A stretch of 46,557 nucleotides of DNA from Secundilactobacillus paracollinoides DSM 15502 = JCM 11969 (GCF_001311135.1 NZ_BBAG01000023.1:1-46557), one strand, 5' to 3'. Positions 17,537 through 27,125 are shown, counted from the stretch's first letter. Program-made: numbers and translations. The notes: generated by a model from the sequence alone, not told the origin.

Positions 17537-18988
17537 TCAACGCAACTGTTGATGAATCAACTCAGCGATAATCGTCAGTCCCTCGGTGAACCGTTCCGAA
17601 GTTTCATATCCATATGACAGCCGAATCTGCTGGGTGGCATGACTATCGTAAACTACACCAGGATTAAGCAAGACCCCGGCTTCGACGGCATCGTTAAACA
17701 GTTTCGTGACTGATATCTCCGGTGTCAGCGTCACCCAGATATAAAAGCCGCCACTTGGTCGGTTCCAGGTCGCAACATCGCCGAGCTGCCGTTCCAATTC
17801 GCGCTGTGCATTATCGCGTCGAACCCGAATTGCAGCGCGCATTTCTGTAAGATAGGCTTCATAGTCAGCATCGGCGAAAATAGCGGTCAGCACCTGTTGG
17901 GACAGTGAACTGGCACCATAATCCGTCTGCATTTTAACATCCGCCAATCGTTTGATAATCGCACTAGAGCCAACCAGCCAGCCTAACCGCATCCCCGGCG
18001 CCAGCGACTTTGAGATTGACCCCAAGTAGAGGACATTTCCTGCAATGTCGTTTGCCTTCAAGGGTTGCGGTGGTCGCTCATCCAGCCAAATATCCTGGTA
18101 AGCTGTGTCCTCGATGATTGGCAGCTGATGCGTTTTAGCAAACTGCAGGAGGTCCTGCCGTCGCTGAGCATCCATCACGGTGCCGCCCGGATTATCAAAC
18201 GTCGGGATCGTATACAGCAGTCGCTGGTGGGTCGTTGGCTTAATGTGCCAATATTGCGGCCCATTATCGTCGACCGGTAATTCCGAAAACTGGGCGTTCA
18301 CCGACTGCAAAACACGCAAGGATTTCAAATAACTCGCTGGTGTGGTGTACACCGTCGCACCCTTTTCCAGCAGAGAAACCGCAATCAACTGCAAGGACTG
18401 TAACGATCCCGAGGTGATCAGCACGTTATCCGGTGTGGTCACGATGCCCCATTTACTGAGCCGTTGAACCAGTGCCTCCCGTAGTGCCTGCAATCCAAGC
18501 GGCGGCAAGTAGTTCAAGTTAGTAAGTTGGTCAGCCGCTTGGCGCATCGCTCGCTGGATAAACGCCTTGGGATAGAGGTCAGGCCCTAATTCGCCAGTAC
18601 TCATCCGAATCAGGTCGCCACGGCCTTCCAGATCATTGATCCGCTGAATCACAGGCTGGTTGGCAACAAATTCGCCAGACGAAATATAATCCTGCCAATT
18701 CATGGGGTCATGTGCCATCATCACGGACCAACTGTTACTGGCGATTCGAGTACCAGCACCATGGTCAGTCGTGAGCACCCCATCTGCCAACAGAATCGTT
18801 ATGGCCTGTGAAATGGTACTGCGATTAACACCAAACTGAGCTGCCAATTGCCGCTGTGTGGGCAGTTGGTCGCCAATCAACCAGTCGCCTGTCTGGATCC
18901 GCGCCAAAAAATAACTGATAATTTGCTGGTACATCGGAATAGTCGCCGTTGAATCCGGCACCCAATTCAGTTCAATACGTTGTCCCAT
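17537..18988 (-). CDS. MocR-type GntR/aminotransferase regulator
   Basis: A 483-residue fusion of a GntR winged-helix DNA-binding domain (residues about 10-75, LPTQRQLAAQFGVNRSTISQAITILLADGVL) to a fold-type I aminotransferase domain. The PLP Lys is in YLGSISKSLAPGMRLGWLVG, and the active-site segment IPTFDNPGGTVMDAQRRQ is present. MocR proteins sense a PLP-reactive amine or amino acid and regulate neighbouring genes. The start is the ATG at 18988 after AAAGGGTGTGG. The divergent LysE exporter starts only 36 bases away, so control of that exporter in response to an amino acid is the natural reading, though inferred. Confidence 0.92.
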   Translation of the reverse strand: MGQRIELNWVPDSTATIPMYQQIISYFLARIQTGDWLIGDQLPTQRQLAAQFGVNRSTISQAITILLADGVLTTDHGAGTRIASNSWSVMMAHDPMNWQDYISSGEFVANQPVIQRINDLEGRGDLIRMSTGELGPDLYPKAFIQRAMRQAADQLTNLNYLPPLGLQALREALVQRLSKWGIVTTPDNVLITSGSLQSLQLIAVSLLEKGATVYTTPASYLKSLRVLQSVNAQFSELPVDDNGPQYWHIKPTTHQRLLYTIPTFDNPGGTVMDAQRRQDLLQFAKTHQLPIIEDTAYQDIWLDERPPQPLKANDIAGNVLYLGSISKSLAPGMRLGWLVGSSAIIKRLADVKMQTDYGASSLSQQVLTAIFADADYEAYLTEMRAAIRVRRDNAQRELERQLGDVATWNRPSGGFYIWVTLTPEISVTKLFNDAVEAGVLLNPGVVYDSHATQQIRLSYGYETSERFTEGLTIIAELIHQQLR

Positions 18989-19024
18989 TTTCCACACCCT
19001 TTCGTGTCTCATAAAGGAGTTCCT

Positions 19025-19638
19025 ATGATCAATCTTATTAAGGGCCTATTATTTGGCCTTGCCTACGTGGCACCAATCGGCATGCAAAACCTCTACGTCA
19101 TTAATACGGCGCTAAAACAACCACGCCATAAGGCTTATATCACAACCATTATCGTCATTTTCTTTGATATTTCGCTATCCCTCGCCTGTTTTCTTGGTGT
19201 CGGCCAGTTGCTGAAAGTCTTTCCCATTATCAAACAAGGCTTATGGCTCATCGGCGGTGGTCTCGTCGCTATATGGGCATCTCACTACTCAGGGATAAGG
19301 GCAGCGATAGCCAAACAATAAGCGAACCAGAATCCTTTAGTTATCGCAAGGTCGTCATCGCAGCCTTTACGATTGCGTGGCTAAACCCGCAAGCAATCCT
19401 AGACGGCACGCTGCTGCTAGGGGCCTTTCGAGCGTCACTGCCAGGAACCGCTGGCGACATCTTCCTAATTGGCGTGATGATTTCTTCATTCATTTGGTTC
19501 AATTCATTAACCACCATTTTCAACTTGTTGAAGGCAAAAATCAATCTCAGGATCCTGGTCATGATCAACCGCGTCTGCGGGGTGATCATGATTGGGTATG
19601 GGGTGAGGTTGTTGTGGGCATTTGTGCAGAGTGTGTAG
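19025..19638 (+). CDS. LysE-family amino acid exporter (one frameshift)
   Basis: An inner-membrane exporter of the LysE/ArgO family, about 204 residues with six membrane helices once repaired. The start MINLIKGLLFGLAYVAPIGMQNLYVINTAL has the family signature PIGMQN, and the second half has AFTIAWLNPQAILDGTLLLGAF (the conserved WLNPQ motif). The ATG at 19025 follows AAAGGAG. The frame shifts near 19272 (VAI to MGISLLRDKGS). The stop codon TAG (19636-19638) begins a family C repeat. The MocR neighbour suggests basic amino acid export, which is inference. Confidence 0.88.
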
Positions 19639-19742
19639 CGAGTCGGTAAGGGGCGGTGTGTAACGGACTCTAACAGAAATGCCTGGGTTTGGCATTTTTG
19701 TTAGAGTCCGTTACACGTTAGCCCCTTGCCTCGCGAAACACG
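19636..19742. repeat. family C long hairpin on the lysE stop codon
   Basis: The palindrome begins TAGCGAGTCGGTAAGGGGC. The core is GTAACGGACTCTAACA/TGTTAGAGTCCGTTAC and it ends near GCCTCGCGAAACACG. Its first bases are the lysE stop. Confidence 0.85.
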
Positions 19743-19864
19743 TTTAGTCTATGAAAACTAGAAGCACAGATCTAGCAGAACATTCCGAACCAAACTTAGG
19801 CGATATGGCATAAAAACGCCACAAAACTGCCGCCAATAAACCTTTAGCATCTCTATATAAACTC

Positions 19865-19918
19865 AAAAACGACCTCAGGCAAGATTCTATATAAAATCTT
19901 AGCTTGAGGTCGTTTTCT
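19865..19918. terminator. bidirectional intrinsic terminator
   Basis: The AAAAACGACCTCA/TGAGGTCGTTTTCTT stem with an inner AAGAT/ATCTT extension. The surrounding 19743-19997 has no gene. Confidence 0.8.
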
Positions 19919-19997
19919 TGGTTATGTTTACTGGTTTGACGCTACATTATATTCATGAGATTACTGAAGCTATACCTTCTAGGCCTCGCAGCCTAAA

Positions 19998-20223
19998 CGT
20001 GTTCGGCAGAGGGCTCCTGTGTAAGCAACTCTGGCAAAAATGCCATTGATTTTTCGCTAGATTTACCTTATTGGCATTACGCTTTCTCGGTGATATTGCC
20101 GAAACGTGCTCCGCAGGGCAAGGGGCGGCCATATAAGGGACTCTATCACAAATCCCAAAACCGGGGATTTCTGCCAGAGCCCCTTATATTCTGCCCCTTA
20201 ACCGCCCTGCTCCACACTCTCTA
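19998..20223. repeat. left direct-repeat block (partial plus full family C)
   Basis: It starts GTGTTCGGCAGAGGGCTCCT, contains a broken family C arm, then a full palindrome (about 20097-20221). The block recurs in the same order at 22258-22487. Its end ACACTCTCTA holds the TetR stop codon on the minus strand. Confidence 0.8.
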
Positions 20224-20784
20224 CGGATTCAACACAAACTCCTGCAACCGATCCCCAAACTGAATCACCGCATCGTTCTTCCCGTTACGCAGCTGCCACA
20301 GCAAAAACAACATCACGTTGCTTGAATACAGGTCACTCAAATATTCCAGTGGTAAGCCTGTCTTACCTGCCAGATCAATGTGATCGAAGTATGCCTGGGC
20401 CGTTTTACGTAAGATTTCTTGGAAGTTGCGCTCCAGATCAGCGGATTCCGTGTGGATATCAAAGAGTTGCAACAGAATATCCCGGTACTGGGTCAGAGCC
20501 AGAATCAAGACCTTTACCGTGTTGGACCCAATTTCTGGTGTATGTATACTGAAACGTTGGTTCACGATGTCTTCAAACACACCTGTATAATAATTCACGA
20601 GTTGTTCAAGGAGATCGTACTTGTCGTAATAGTGGCTATAAAAGGTAGAACGCCCAATTTTAGCTGTCTTCGATATGTCCTGAACGGTAATTGTTTTAAA
20701 TTCCCGCTTCTTTAATAATAGGAAAAAGGCCCGTTCGATCTGTTCGTTTGTGCGACGAACCCGCAAATCTTGTTTTTCTGTCAC
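20221..20784 (-). CDS. TetR-family transcriptional regulator
   Basis: A 187-residue TetR-type repressor. The helix-turn-helix is TITVQDISKTAKIGRSTFYSHYYDKYDLLEQLVNYY at residues about 34-68, preceded by the typical RRTNEQIERAFFLLLKKREF. The C-terminal domain is helical and ligand-binding by family analogy. It is divergent from nrdI-nitroreductase, with a perfect 16-bp palindrome between them, so it probably represses that pair. The stop codon is part of a family C repeat. Confidence 0.93.
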   Translation of the reverse strand: MTEKQDLRVRRTNEQIERAFFLLLKKREFKTITVQDISKTAKIGRSTFYSHYYDKYDLLEQLVNYYTGVFEDIVNQRFSIHTPEIGSNTVKVLILALTQYRDILLQLFDIHTESADLERNFQEILRKTAQAYFDHIDLAGKTGLPLEYLSDLYSSNVMLFLLWQLRNGKNDAVIQFGDRLQEFVLNP

Positions 20785-20846
20785 TCTGGCTCACCCCGGC
20801 TTCTTGTTGTTATTAAGTTCCGCTAACACCTTTAATAATTTTAGAG

Positions 20847-20862
20847 TACAATAAAAATTGTA
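20847..20862. promoter_or_regulatory. TetR operator candidate
   Basis: TACAAT-AAAA-ATTGTA is a perfect inverted repeat in the tetR-nrdI intergenic region. Confidence 0.65.
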
Positions 20863-20939
20863 ACACTAAATATAGTATCTCATATCATTAAGATCATATT
20901 TCAATCCACAATTTATCGACCCCCTGGAGGCTAACCAAG

Positions 20940-21406
20940 ATGGACCCAATTCGTATTTTATACATTTCCATTGCGGGCAACACCCGTAACTTTGTTGAAC
21001 ACCTGACCCGGTATGCCATGGCGCAGAACCTTAAAAACAAGGTATTACCAACGATCGAAGCAACTGAAATTTCAGAAGAATCTGACTTTGCAGACGAAAC
21101 GACCCCCTACTTCTGCTTTGTCCCAACCTACTTAGATGGCGGCAACGGCATCGACACCGGGGTCAAGGAACTCATGACCAACGTGATGGGCGAATACATT
21201 GCCTACCACGACAACGCTGACCAGTTGATTGGTGTTGTCGCAGCGGTAACCGAAACTTTAACGAGCAATATTGTTTAACCGCCCGCCGTTACTGTGAACA
21301 ATTCGACGCCCCATTCGTCGCCGACTACGAGCTTCGTGGTGTTCCGGCCGACGAAAGCCGCATTTACAACAAACTCGTTGCCCGCGTGCAACTGCTCAAC
21401 CTGTAG
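20940..21406 (+). CDS. nrdI: NrdI-like flavodoxin (one frameshift)
   Basis: A flavodoxin-fold protein of about 155 residues of the NrdI family, which generates the Mn-tyrosyl cofactor of class Ib ribonucleotide reductase. The N-terminal phosphate-binding loop is ISIAGNTRNF, and the family hallmark GSGNRNFNEQYCLTARRYCEQF is restored by adding one base near 21240 (a GG read as G in GVVGSGN). The open frame stops early at 21278. GGAGG lies nine bases before the start. No nrdEF genes are nearby. The partner is a nitroreductase 12 bases downstream, so a wider flavin redox role is possible. Confidence 0.85.
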
Positions 21407-21418
21407 CGAGGTGCCATC

Positions 21419-22168
21419 TTGACCAACCCAATTCTAGACCAACTTAACAATCATCGCAGCATCCGCCAATTTACCGATGTCGCGCTGACTGATACTGAAA
21501 TCAGCACGCTGGTCGACGCCGCCCAACATGCGCCGACCAGCACCTTTTCACAGCAGTATTCCATTATCAGTGTCACCGATGCTGAAACGATTCAAGCGTT
21601 GGCGTCTATTACTGGCCACGCATGGATGAAAAACAGTGGCCACTACTTCATCATGGTTGCCGATCAGTACCGCAACTTGCAGATCACGAAGTCAGCGGGT
21701 CGCGACACGGCACTATTGCACTCAACGGACAAGTTTCTTGCGAGCGTTTTTGATGCCGCAATCGCAACTGAAAACATTGTGGTCGCTGCCGAAAGTCTTG
21801 GCCTGGGCAGCACCATTATGGGCAGTATCTTAAACAACGCTGGCAAGGTCATTGCGTTACTGAATCTGCCAGAGTTGACCTTTCCACTACTCGGGATAGC
21901 GGTGGGTCACCCAGCAGGTATGCCCGACCTCAAACCGCGGATGCCGCAATCAATGATGCACTTTACAGATACCTACAACCTACCTGATGATTTTGCTGCT
22001 CAGTTGACCGCCTACGATGACGAGCTTACTGCTTACTACCAGCAACGCGATAGTCATACCAAGCAGGAAAACTTTAGCCACCACTTGGCGCGCGAGTTGT
22101 CTCGCGACCTTAATGTGCGTGCGGATCTTGCTACACTGGTTAAGCAGCAAGGATTTAAACTGGAGTAG
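21419..22168 (+). CDS. NADPH-dependent FMN nitroreductase (NfsA/Frp type)
   Basis: A 249-residue flavin oxidoreductase of the NfsA/FRP group: NHRSIRQFTD at the N-terminus binds FMN, APTSTFSQQYSIISV lies in the cofactor pocket, and GLGSTIMGSILNNAGKV is the typical glycine stretch. It reduces nitro compounds, quinones or flavins with NADPH. The start is TTG at 21419, 12 bases after the nrdI stop, with GCGAGG upstream. It is co-transcribed with nrdI and probably under the divergent TetR. The natural substrate is unknown. Confidence 0.92.
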   Translation: MTNPILDQLNNHRSIRQFTDVALTDTEISTLVDAAQHAPTSTFSQQYSIISVTDAETIQALASITGHAWMKNSGHYFIMVADQYRNLQITKSAGRDTALLHSTDKFLASVFDAAIATENIVVAAESLGLGSTIMGSILNNAGKVIALLNLPELTFPLLGIAVGHPAGMPDLKPRMPQSMMHFTDTYNLPDDFAAQLTAYDDELTAYYQQRDSHTKQENFSHHLARELSRDLNVRADLATLVKQQGFKLE

Positions 22169-22257
22169 CTGATACTTTGCAGTGATGTATAGGGCATTGC
22201 TGTGCGTGTTGGCTTTAGGCTTTTTGTTGATTGCTTTTTCGGTTTTATTGCTAAAAC

Positions 22258-22487
22258 GTGTTTTGCAGGCAGAGGGCTCCTGTGTAAGCAACTCTGGCAA
22301 AAATACTATTGTTTTTTCCGCTTAATTTACCTTATTTGTATCGCGCTTTCTCGGTTATATTGCCGAAACGTGTTCCGCAGGGCAAGGGGCTAACGTGTAA
22401 GGGACTCTGGCAGAAATGCCAAGTTCAGGCATTTCTGCCAGAGTCCCTTACACACCGCCCCTTAACCGCCCTGCTCCACACTCTACT
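22258..22487. repeat. right direct-repeat block (partial plus full family C)
   Basis: It reproduces the block at 19998-20223: GCAGAGGGCTCCTGTGTAAG, an imperfect middle, then the full palindrome from AAACGTGTTCCGCAGGGC to GCCCTGCTCCACACTCT, with GGGACTCTGGCAGAAATGCC at the core. It fills the space between the nitroreductase and IclR genes. Confidence 0.85.
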
Positions 22488-22503
22488 TTGGAGGACTCCC
22501 CAC

Positions 22504-23244
22504 ATGACCAAACCCATTCAATCCGTTGAGCGGGCCACCAGGATCTTGGATTATCTGGCGGACCGGCCGGAAACTAAAATTAGTGAACTTAGTGATCATT
22601 TAGGCATCTCTAAGACCACGTTGTTCGGCATTGCTGAAACGCTCTGTCAGACTGATATGCTGTATAAAAACCCACTTTCAAGCGGCTATTCAATTGGTTC
22701 AAAATTCATTCGTTAAGCTAAACCACTGTCTAACGACAAGCTCACGCGGGTGCTTAAACCTTACCTGCAGGTCGTTTGCAACGAGTTTGGCGAAGACATC
22801 TACTTAGCTATTCTTCAGGACCAGCACGTCCACTACATCGCTAAAATTCAGGCTGATCTGACGCAACATAAACAGGTGCCGACATCCACCGACGACTTTC
22901 TGTACAATACCGCCGCCGGGAAGATTCTCCTTAGCAGCTTTTTACCTGCCGAACTCTCGGTATACCTGGATCAACTGCACGAATCCAACAAACTTTCTGT
23001 CAGTCAGGTTCATGACCTCAATCGTGACCTGACCAAAACGCGCCAGGACAACTTGTCATACGATCTCGGCGGCCAATCCCCAGACATCAACTGTGTGGCT
23101 GTGGGCATTCGGAATTACCGGCACGATATTCTTGCCAGCATGGCCGTTTTGATGCAACGCAACGAAGATATTTCCGAACGCACGGCAGCGATTGCTGAAC
23201 GGATGCAGGATATATCGACTGAGTTAGAAAAGCGTCTCATTTAA
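22504..23244 (+). pseudogene. IclR-family regulator with in-frame stop
   Basis: A 247-codon IclR regulator. The N-terminal winged helix is SVERATRILDYLADRPETKISELSDHLGISKTTLFGIAETLCQTDML, and the C-terminal effector domain contains the typical NTAAGKILLS and GGQSPDINCVAVGIRNY. A TAA at codon 72 (22714-22716, after GSKFIR) interrupts an otherwise continuous frame (AKPLSNDKLTRVLKPYLQ follows in the same frame). TTA to TAA is one base. Reinitiation at GTG 22750 is conceivable. The ATG follows TGGAGG. The gene is convergent with an MFS gene. Confidence 0.85.
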
Positions 23245-23267
23245 CGCATTACCCTTAATTTCAAAAT

Positions 23268-23304
23268 AAAAAAGCGCTCATCCAGCAAAGATGAACGCTT
23301 TTTT
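23268..23304. terminator. bidirectional terminator between iclR and MFS gene
   Basis: AAAAAAGCG-TCATC pairs with GATGA-CGCTTTTTT. Both convergent genes end within 25 bases. Confidence 0.85.
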
Positions 23305-23314
23305 ATTTTGCGTT

Positions 23315-24501
23315 TTAATCCTCATAGTTCACAGTCCGATGCATCACAAACGCAAAGCTGACAAGGAGTATGACCAGGAGCAGTACATAGAGCGCAACCG
23401 CACTTCTAAACAACCACGTGTAGGAAGTTGCTTCAATGATTATCCCGCCAATCAACGGTCCAACTGCCCGTCCAGCAGAAATCAATGCTTTGAGCATCCC
23501 CTGATACTTTCCTTTTCGTGACCCATCACTGAGTTGATTAACTAACGCCGGAATAGCTGGAAACATGGTCGACTCGCCAATCGTCAGTAAAATCATGGCG
23601 CTCACAAACTCAGCGTACTGGTGGGCAAAGGAGAGCACGATGAAGGATAGGATAAACATGACCATCCCAAAGGTAATCTGCATCCGTTCGGTGATCCAAT
23701 GGCTCGGCAACAAGTTCAAGCCCATCTGAATCAGCACGATGCCCGCGGCATTGATCGTCCATAAAATACTGTATTGTGAAAGCGCAAACCCCAAGTGCGT
23801 CATGTAAACAGAGACGTTTGACACCCACTGCTGGTACATGACCCAGATCGTAAACAGCGTCAAAAAACCGATGTAGACCATGATCCGGTTGGCTCGCGGA
23901 TACGCGGAAGGTTGCGCCACATTCTGCGCAGTCTCAAGGTGACTGGTCGTTTGACGATTGACGGGCTGAAAGGTCAGCTGCAAAATGATCAAGAAAATGA
24001 CGAACAGCACGGCGGCCACCGCGAACAATAAGGCCACGTTGATATCGTACAGAAAGCCAACCATGGAACTGCCGATGACCACACCTAAATTTTGAAAGAG
24101 GTAGAGGGTGTTAAACACGCGTTTGGACGCCGTACTATGAATGCTTGTACCAATGGCGTTGATCTGCGCTTGAATCCACCCAGCCAGAAAGCCTCGATGG
24201 CTAACCACACGGGAAAGATTGGCCAACCGTGCCAGAGTGTCAGGCCAACCATGACGCCCAGCAAAATGATAGCGGCGCCCCGCAGCAACTTAAATGGGTT
24301 ATGGCCATCGTAGAGCACGCCGCTCAACGTACTGCCAGCAACGCCCGTCAGCGAGTTCACTAACAGTACGACCCCAATAACCGTCAGCGATTGATGTAAT
24401 TGATTATGCAGATACACACTGGTCAGCGGCCACACAAAACTCATTCCTAAATTATTGATCATGGCCGCCACGGCAAGCCAGCGTAATTTCATTTCCGACA
24501 T
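23315..24501 (-). CDS. MFS multidrug-type transporter (one frameshift)
   Basis: A 12-helix major facilitator transporter of about 395 residues after repair. The N-terminal half starts MSEMKLRWLAVAAMINNLGMSFVWPLTSVYL and has GVLYDGHNPFKLLRG in loop 2-3. The second half has GESTMFPAIPALVNQLSDGSRKGKYQGMLKALISAGRAVGPLIGG. The frame slips near 24190 (AIEAF to LAGWIQAQINAIG). It resembles the MFS gene at 27471-28632 in the same order of motifs (both open LAAVFWATLLLNTG- or LAVAAMINNLG-like, then FMWPLTTIYMNK- or FVWPLTSVYLHN-like), so the two are paralogues. The substrate is unknown. Confidence 0.85.
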
Positions 24502-24544
24502 CGTTTTCTCCTCGATCTTTTAGATAGCGAACCTTTAATTATAG

Positions 24545-25986
24545 CTACCCGTTAGACCGAGTGCAACCCAAATCGTGTGACGCGCTTTGCCGCTTGATCA
24601 GATTGCGCGCCAACGAAATGCCAACCGCAACTAAAACCAGGCGCTGCCCAACCAGTAGATCCACTGTTGCCCAGTGAGATACGCAGCCGCGTGGGCGCCG
24701 GTGAAGTTGGTGATATGAGCGTTAGTCAGATGACTCATGAAAACAAACAGTAGCGATGTCGCTAAGGCGTTTCCCAGCACCATCCCAAGGTTGCGCGCCA
24801 ACGCGTTAACGCTGCCAGCAATCCCTAACTGGTTGCTTGGGACAGCGCCCATGATCATCGCGTTATTTGGCGACTGGAAAATGGCGTTGCCAAGACCAAG
24901 AAGGCCAATAAAACTACAGTAGCTGACGAGCATCGTTTGCAGTGTCACGTGGGCAAACAACACCTGTGTCACCAGAATGATGCCGAGTCCCACCACGGAA
25001 ATTTTCAGCGCGCCAAACCGGTCTGACAGCCGGCCAGAAATCGGTGCAATGATCACCTGCACCAACGGGAGCGCCATCATCATATAACCGGCAATGTTCG
25101 GGCCAAGATGCCGCGCATTTTCCAGATAAAATGGTGTCAGCACCATGTAAAAGTTATTAGCGATAAAAATAAGAATGGCGGTGCCAACGCCGACCGAAAA
25201 GTGAAATGACTTAAAAATGCTAAGGTCAATCGATGGCGTGCTGGTGTGCCGTTCATAGCCAACAAAGCCCACAATAGCCAGCAGGGCGGCCACGAGGAAT
25301 ACAAGCAACGCCGCGTTTGCGTAGCCAAATTGCCGGCCGCCATACAGGTAGGTGAACACGCCAATGATGCCAACGCTAACCAGAATGGTGCCAAGACCAT
25401 CAAACTGAGTGACTTGCATCGTTTTATTTCTGGGCAACACAATCAAGCCGAGAATCACCATCGCGACACCGATCGGCACGTTGATCCAAAAAATAGCCTC
25501 CCAGGGAAAACTGTTGAGAATCACGCCACCGACACCGGGCCCGGCAATCATGCCAAGCGCCACAAACGACCCGATCCAGCCAAGTGCCTGGCCGCGTTCC
25601 CCAGTCGAAAAGGTTTCAGTAATGATGCCGTTATTGGTGCTCATCGTCATCGCTGCGCCAACCGCCTGAATGGCCCGAGCAGTTAGCAGCATGCCAAACG
25701 CAGTACTAATGCCGCAAAGCAGTGATCCTAATGTGAACACCACCATCCCGATTTTAAATATTTTGATTTTACCTACTGAATCCCCCAGCTTGCCAAACGG
25801 CAGCAAACACACGCAGATGACAACAAGGTAAACGGAAATCAGCAGTTCCGATAAACTCATGGTAATGTGCAGCGACCGGTTGATCACCGGCAGTGCGACA
25901 TTAACGATGCTAGCGTCCAGGTCACTCATGAACGTGATGACGCCCACGCAAATGAGCACCCACCACCGTTTTGAATTTTGTGCCAA
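24545..25986 (-). CDS. DHA2-family (EmrB/QacA type) drug efflux transporter (C-terminal frameshift)
   Basis: A 14-helix proton-driven multidrug exporter. The signature is FMSDLDASIVNVALPVINRSL in helix 1, then LLPFGKLGDSVGKIKIF and the antiporter motif C region GWIGSFVALGMIAGPGVGGVIL. The open frame ends at 24631 with GSAWF, but adding one C (GCC to GCCC near 24637) continues into a final helix end, ALVLVAVGISLARNLIKRQ, stopping at 24545, giving about 480 residues. The start is TTG at 25986 (MAQNSKRWW) after AGAAGG. It is divergent from a MarR gene, with twin palindromes between them. Confidence 0.9.
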
Positions 25987-26005
25987 ATTAAAGCCTTCTT
26001 TTTAC

Positions 26006-26072
26006 ATTCATTTGAATACGTGTAGTATTATAGACATTAATAACATAAAGTCAAATATCTATTCACGTGAAT
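26006..26072. promoter_or_regulatory. divergent promoter with two MarR operators
   Basis: Two palindromes share the form ATTCA-N2-TGAAT (26006-26017 with TT, 26061-26072 with CG, the latter extended to TATTCACGTGAATA). Between them lies the minus-strand promoter TTGACT (26049-26054)-N16-TATAAT (26027-26032) of the efflux gene. Confidence 0.75.
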
Positions 26073-26094
26073 AAAAAGAAAAGAGACGAAATTC

Positions 26095-26581
26095 ATGATA
26101 CAACCACATGCAAAAACGCTCGTCCAACAGGTCGGCCGACTATTAGACCACGACACGACTTACGATAATGAAAAAATATGGATGATCGCCCAATCAAAAA
26201 ACGACCCTGGCCTGCAGCAAGCCATCAAGGGCTCAGCACCGCAGACATTCACGTCATCGCCCGGATTACGCAAAGTGACCAGGTCCGCATTAAATCCCTA
26301 CCAGAACTGACCAAGCTTTCTCAACCGACCATTTCACGGACGATCACGAAGCTTGAGCAACGCAACCTCCTCGAAAAATACCGCACGGTGAAAAACGATA
26401 AGGGGATTCTGGTTCGCTGACGCCAACTGGCAAAGCCATCGCAACAATTCACAGCCAACTCGATGCAGAAATCGAACGCCAAGTTGCCGAACTATTAGCG
26501 CCCTATCCACAAGAAGAGATTACCGATTTCATCACGCTCATTGGCAAGCTAGCAGCCATAGACGTGCCTTACCAGAATTAA
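26095..26581 (+). pseudogene. MarR-family regulator (two frameshifts)
   Basis: A MarR repressor of about 162 residues after repair. The segments in order are MIQPHAKTLVQQVGRLLDHDTTYDNEKIWMIAQSKN; then, one frame over, GLSTADIHVIARITQSDQVRIKSLPELTKLSQPTISRTITKLEQRNLLEKYRTVKNDKGI; then, another frame over, SLTPTGKAIATIHSQLDAEIERQVAELLAPYP. The middle block is the winged helix, with the recognition helix in QPTISRTITKLEQ. The lesions lie between about 26190-26235 and near 26412. The ATG follows GAGACG. It is divergent from the DHA2 efflux gene and probably represses it. Confidence 0.85.
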
Positions 26582-26587
26582 TCGGCA

Positions 26588-26627
26588 ATAAAAACGCCTG
26601 AACGCTATGGACGCGTTAGACGTTTTT
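26588..26627 (+). terminator. intrinsic terminator of the marR gene
   Basis: AAAAACGCCTGAACGC pairs imperfectly with GCGTTAGACGTTTTT, starting seven bases after the stop. Confidence 0.8.
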
Positions 26628-26644
26628 GGGTTTTGGCTAAGCAT

Positions 26645-26725
26645 GCCGCTTCGTTGCGCCGGTCGGCCCTGCACGTAGAAGTGGGTCGCTACAACGTGCA
26701 ATGCCGACCGGCTCCACTACGCTAC
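26645..26725 (+). repeat. family A repeat (short form)
   Basis: A single hairpin, CCGGTCGGC...GCCGACCGG, with inner TGCACGTAG/CTACAACGTGCA. The two inner arms of the long form are absent. Family B follows 120 bases downstream. Confidence 0.8.
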
Positions 26726-26844
26726 ATAGTGTTAATAATCAACACCCAATGAGACTGCATCATAGTATTGTCCTGTAGCCTATTAATTGGTCGCGGTTAC
26801 TTGCTTTAACACTGTACAAAGCATTGCTAACAATGAGCTTAGCA

Positions 26845-27102
26845 GCAGTCGAGGGCGGATTCTCTGCAAACTCGGGTTAACGCTATTGTGATGCTTCACC
26901 AGTGTAAAAAGGGAGCTCATAGTGAGTGGAATGCAGCAATTTGGCACGGAGCAGTGGTGTCGACATCAGTTAGCGACCGTTCTTGGGTCGGTTACTGATG
27001 TGCGAGTCGATGGAGATCCATTCGAGAGCTGCGCAGCAGAAATCGAATTAGCTTCATCGCGAGCCACTACAGCTCCGTGCCAAATTGCGGAATGCAACGG
27101 AC
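26845..27102 (+). repeat. family B cloverleaf repeat
   Basis: Complete copy. Arm 1 is ACATCAGT/ACTGATGT. Arm 2 is GATG/CATC, ATTCGA/TCGAAT with tip GCTG-CG-CAGC. The outer stem is GGCACGGAGC/GCTCCGTGCC. A short conserved hairpin (AAGCATTG-CTAA-CAATGAGCTT) precedes it at 26819. Confidence 0.88.
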
Positions 27103-27125
27103 TTATAACCTAAATATAAAAAGTG

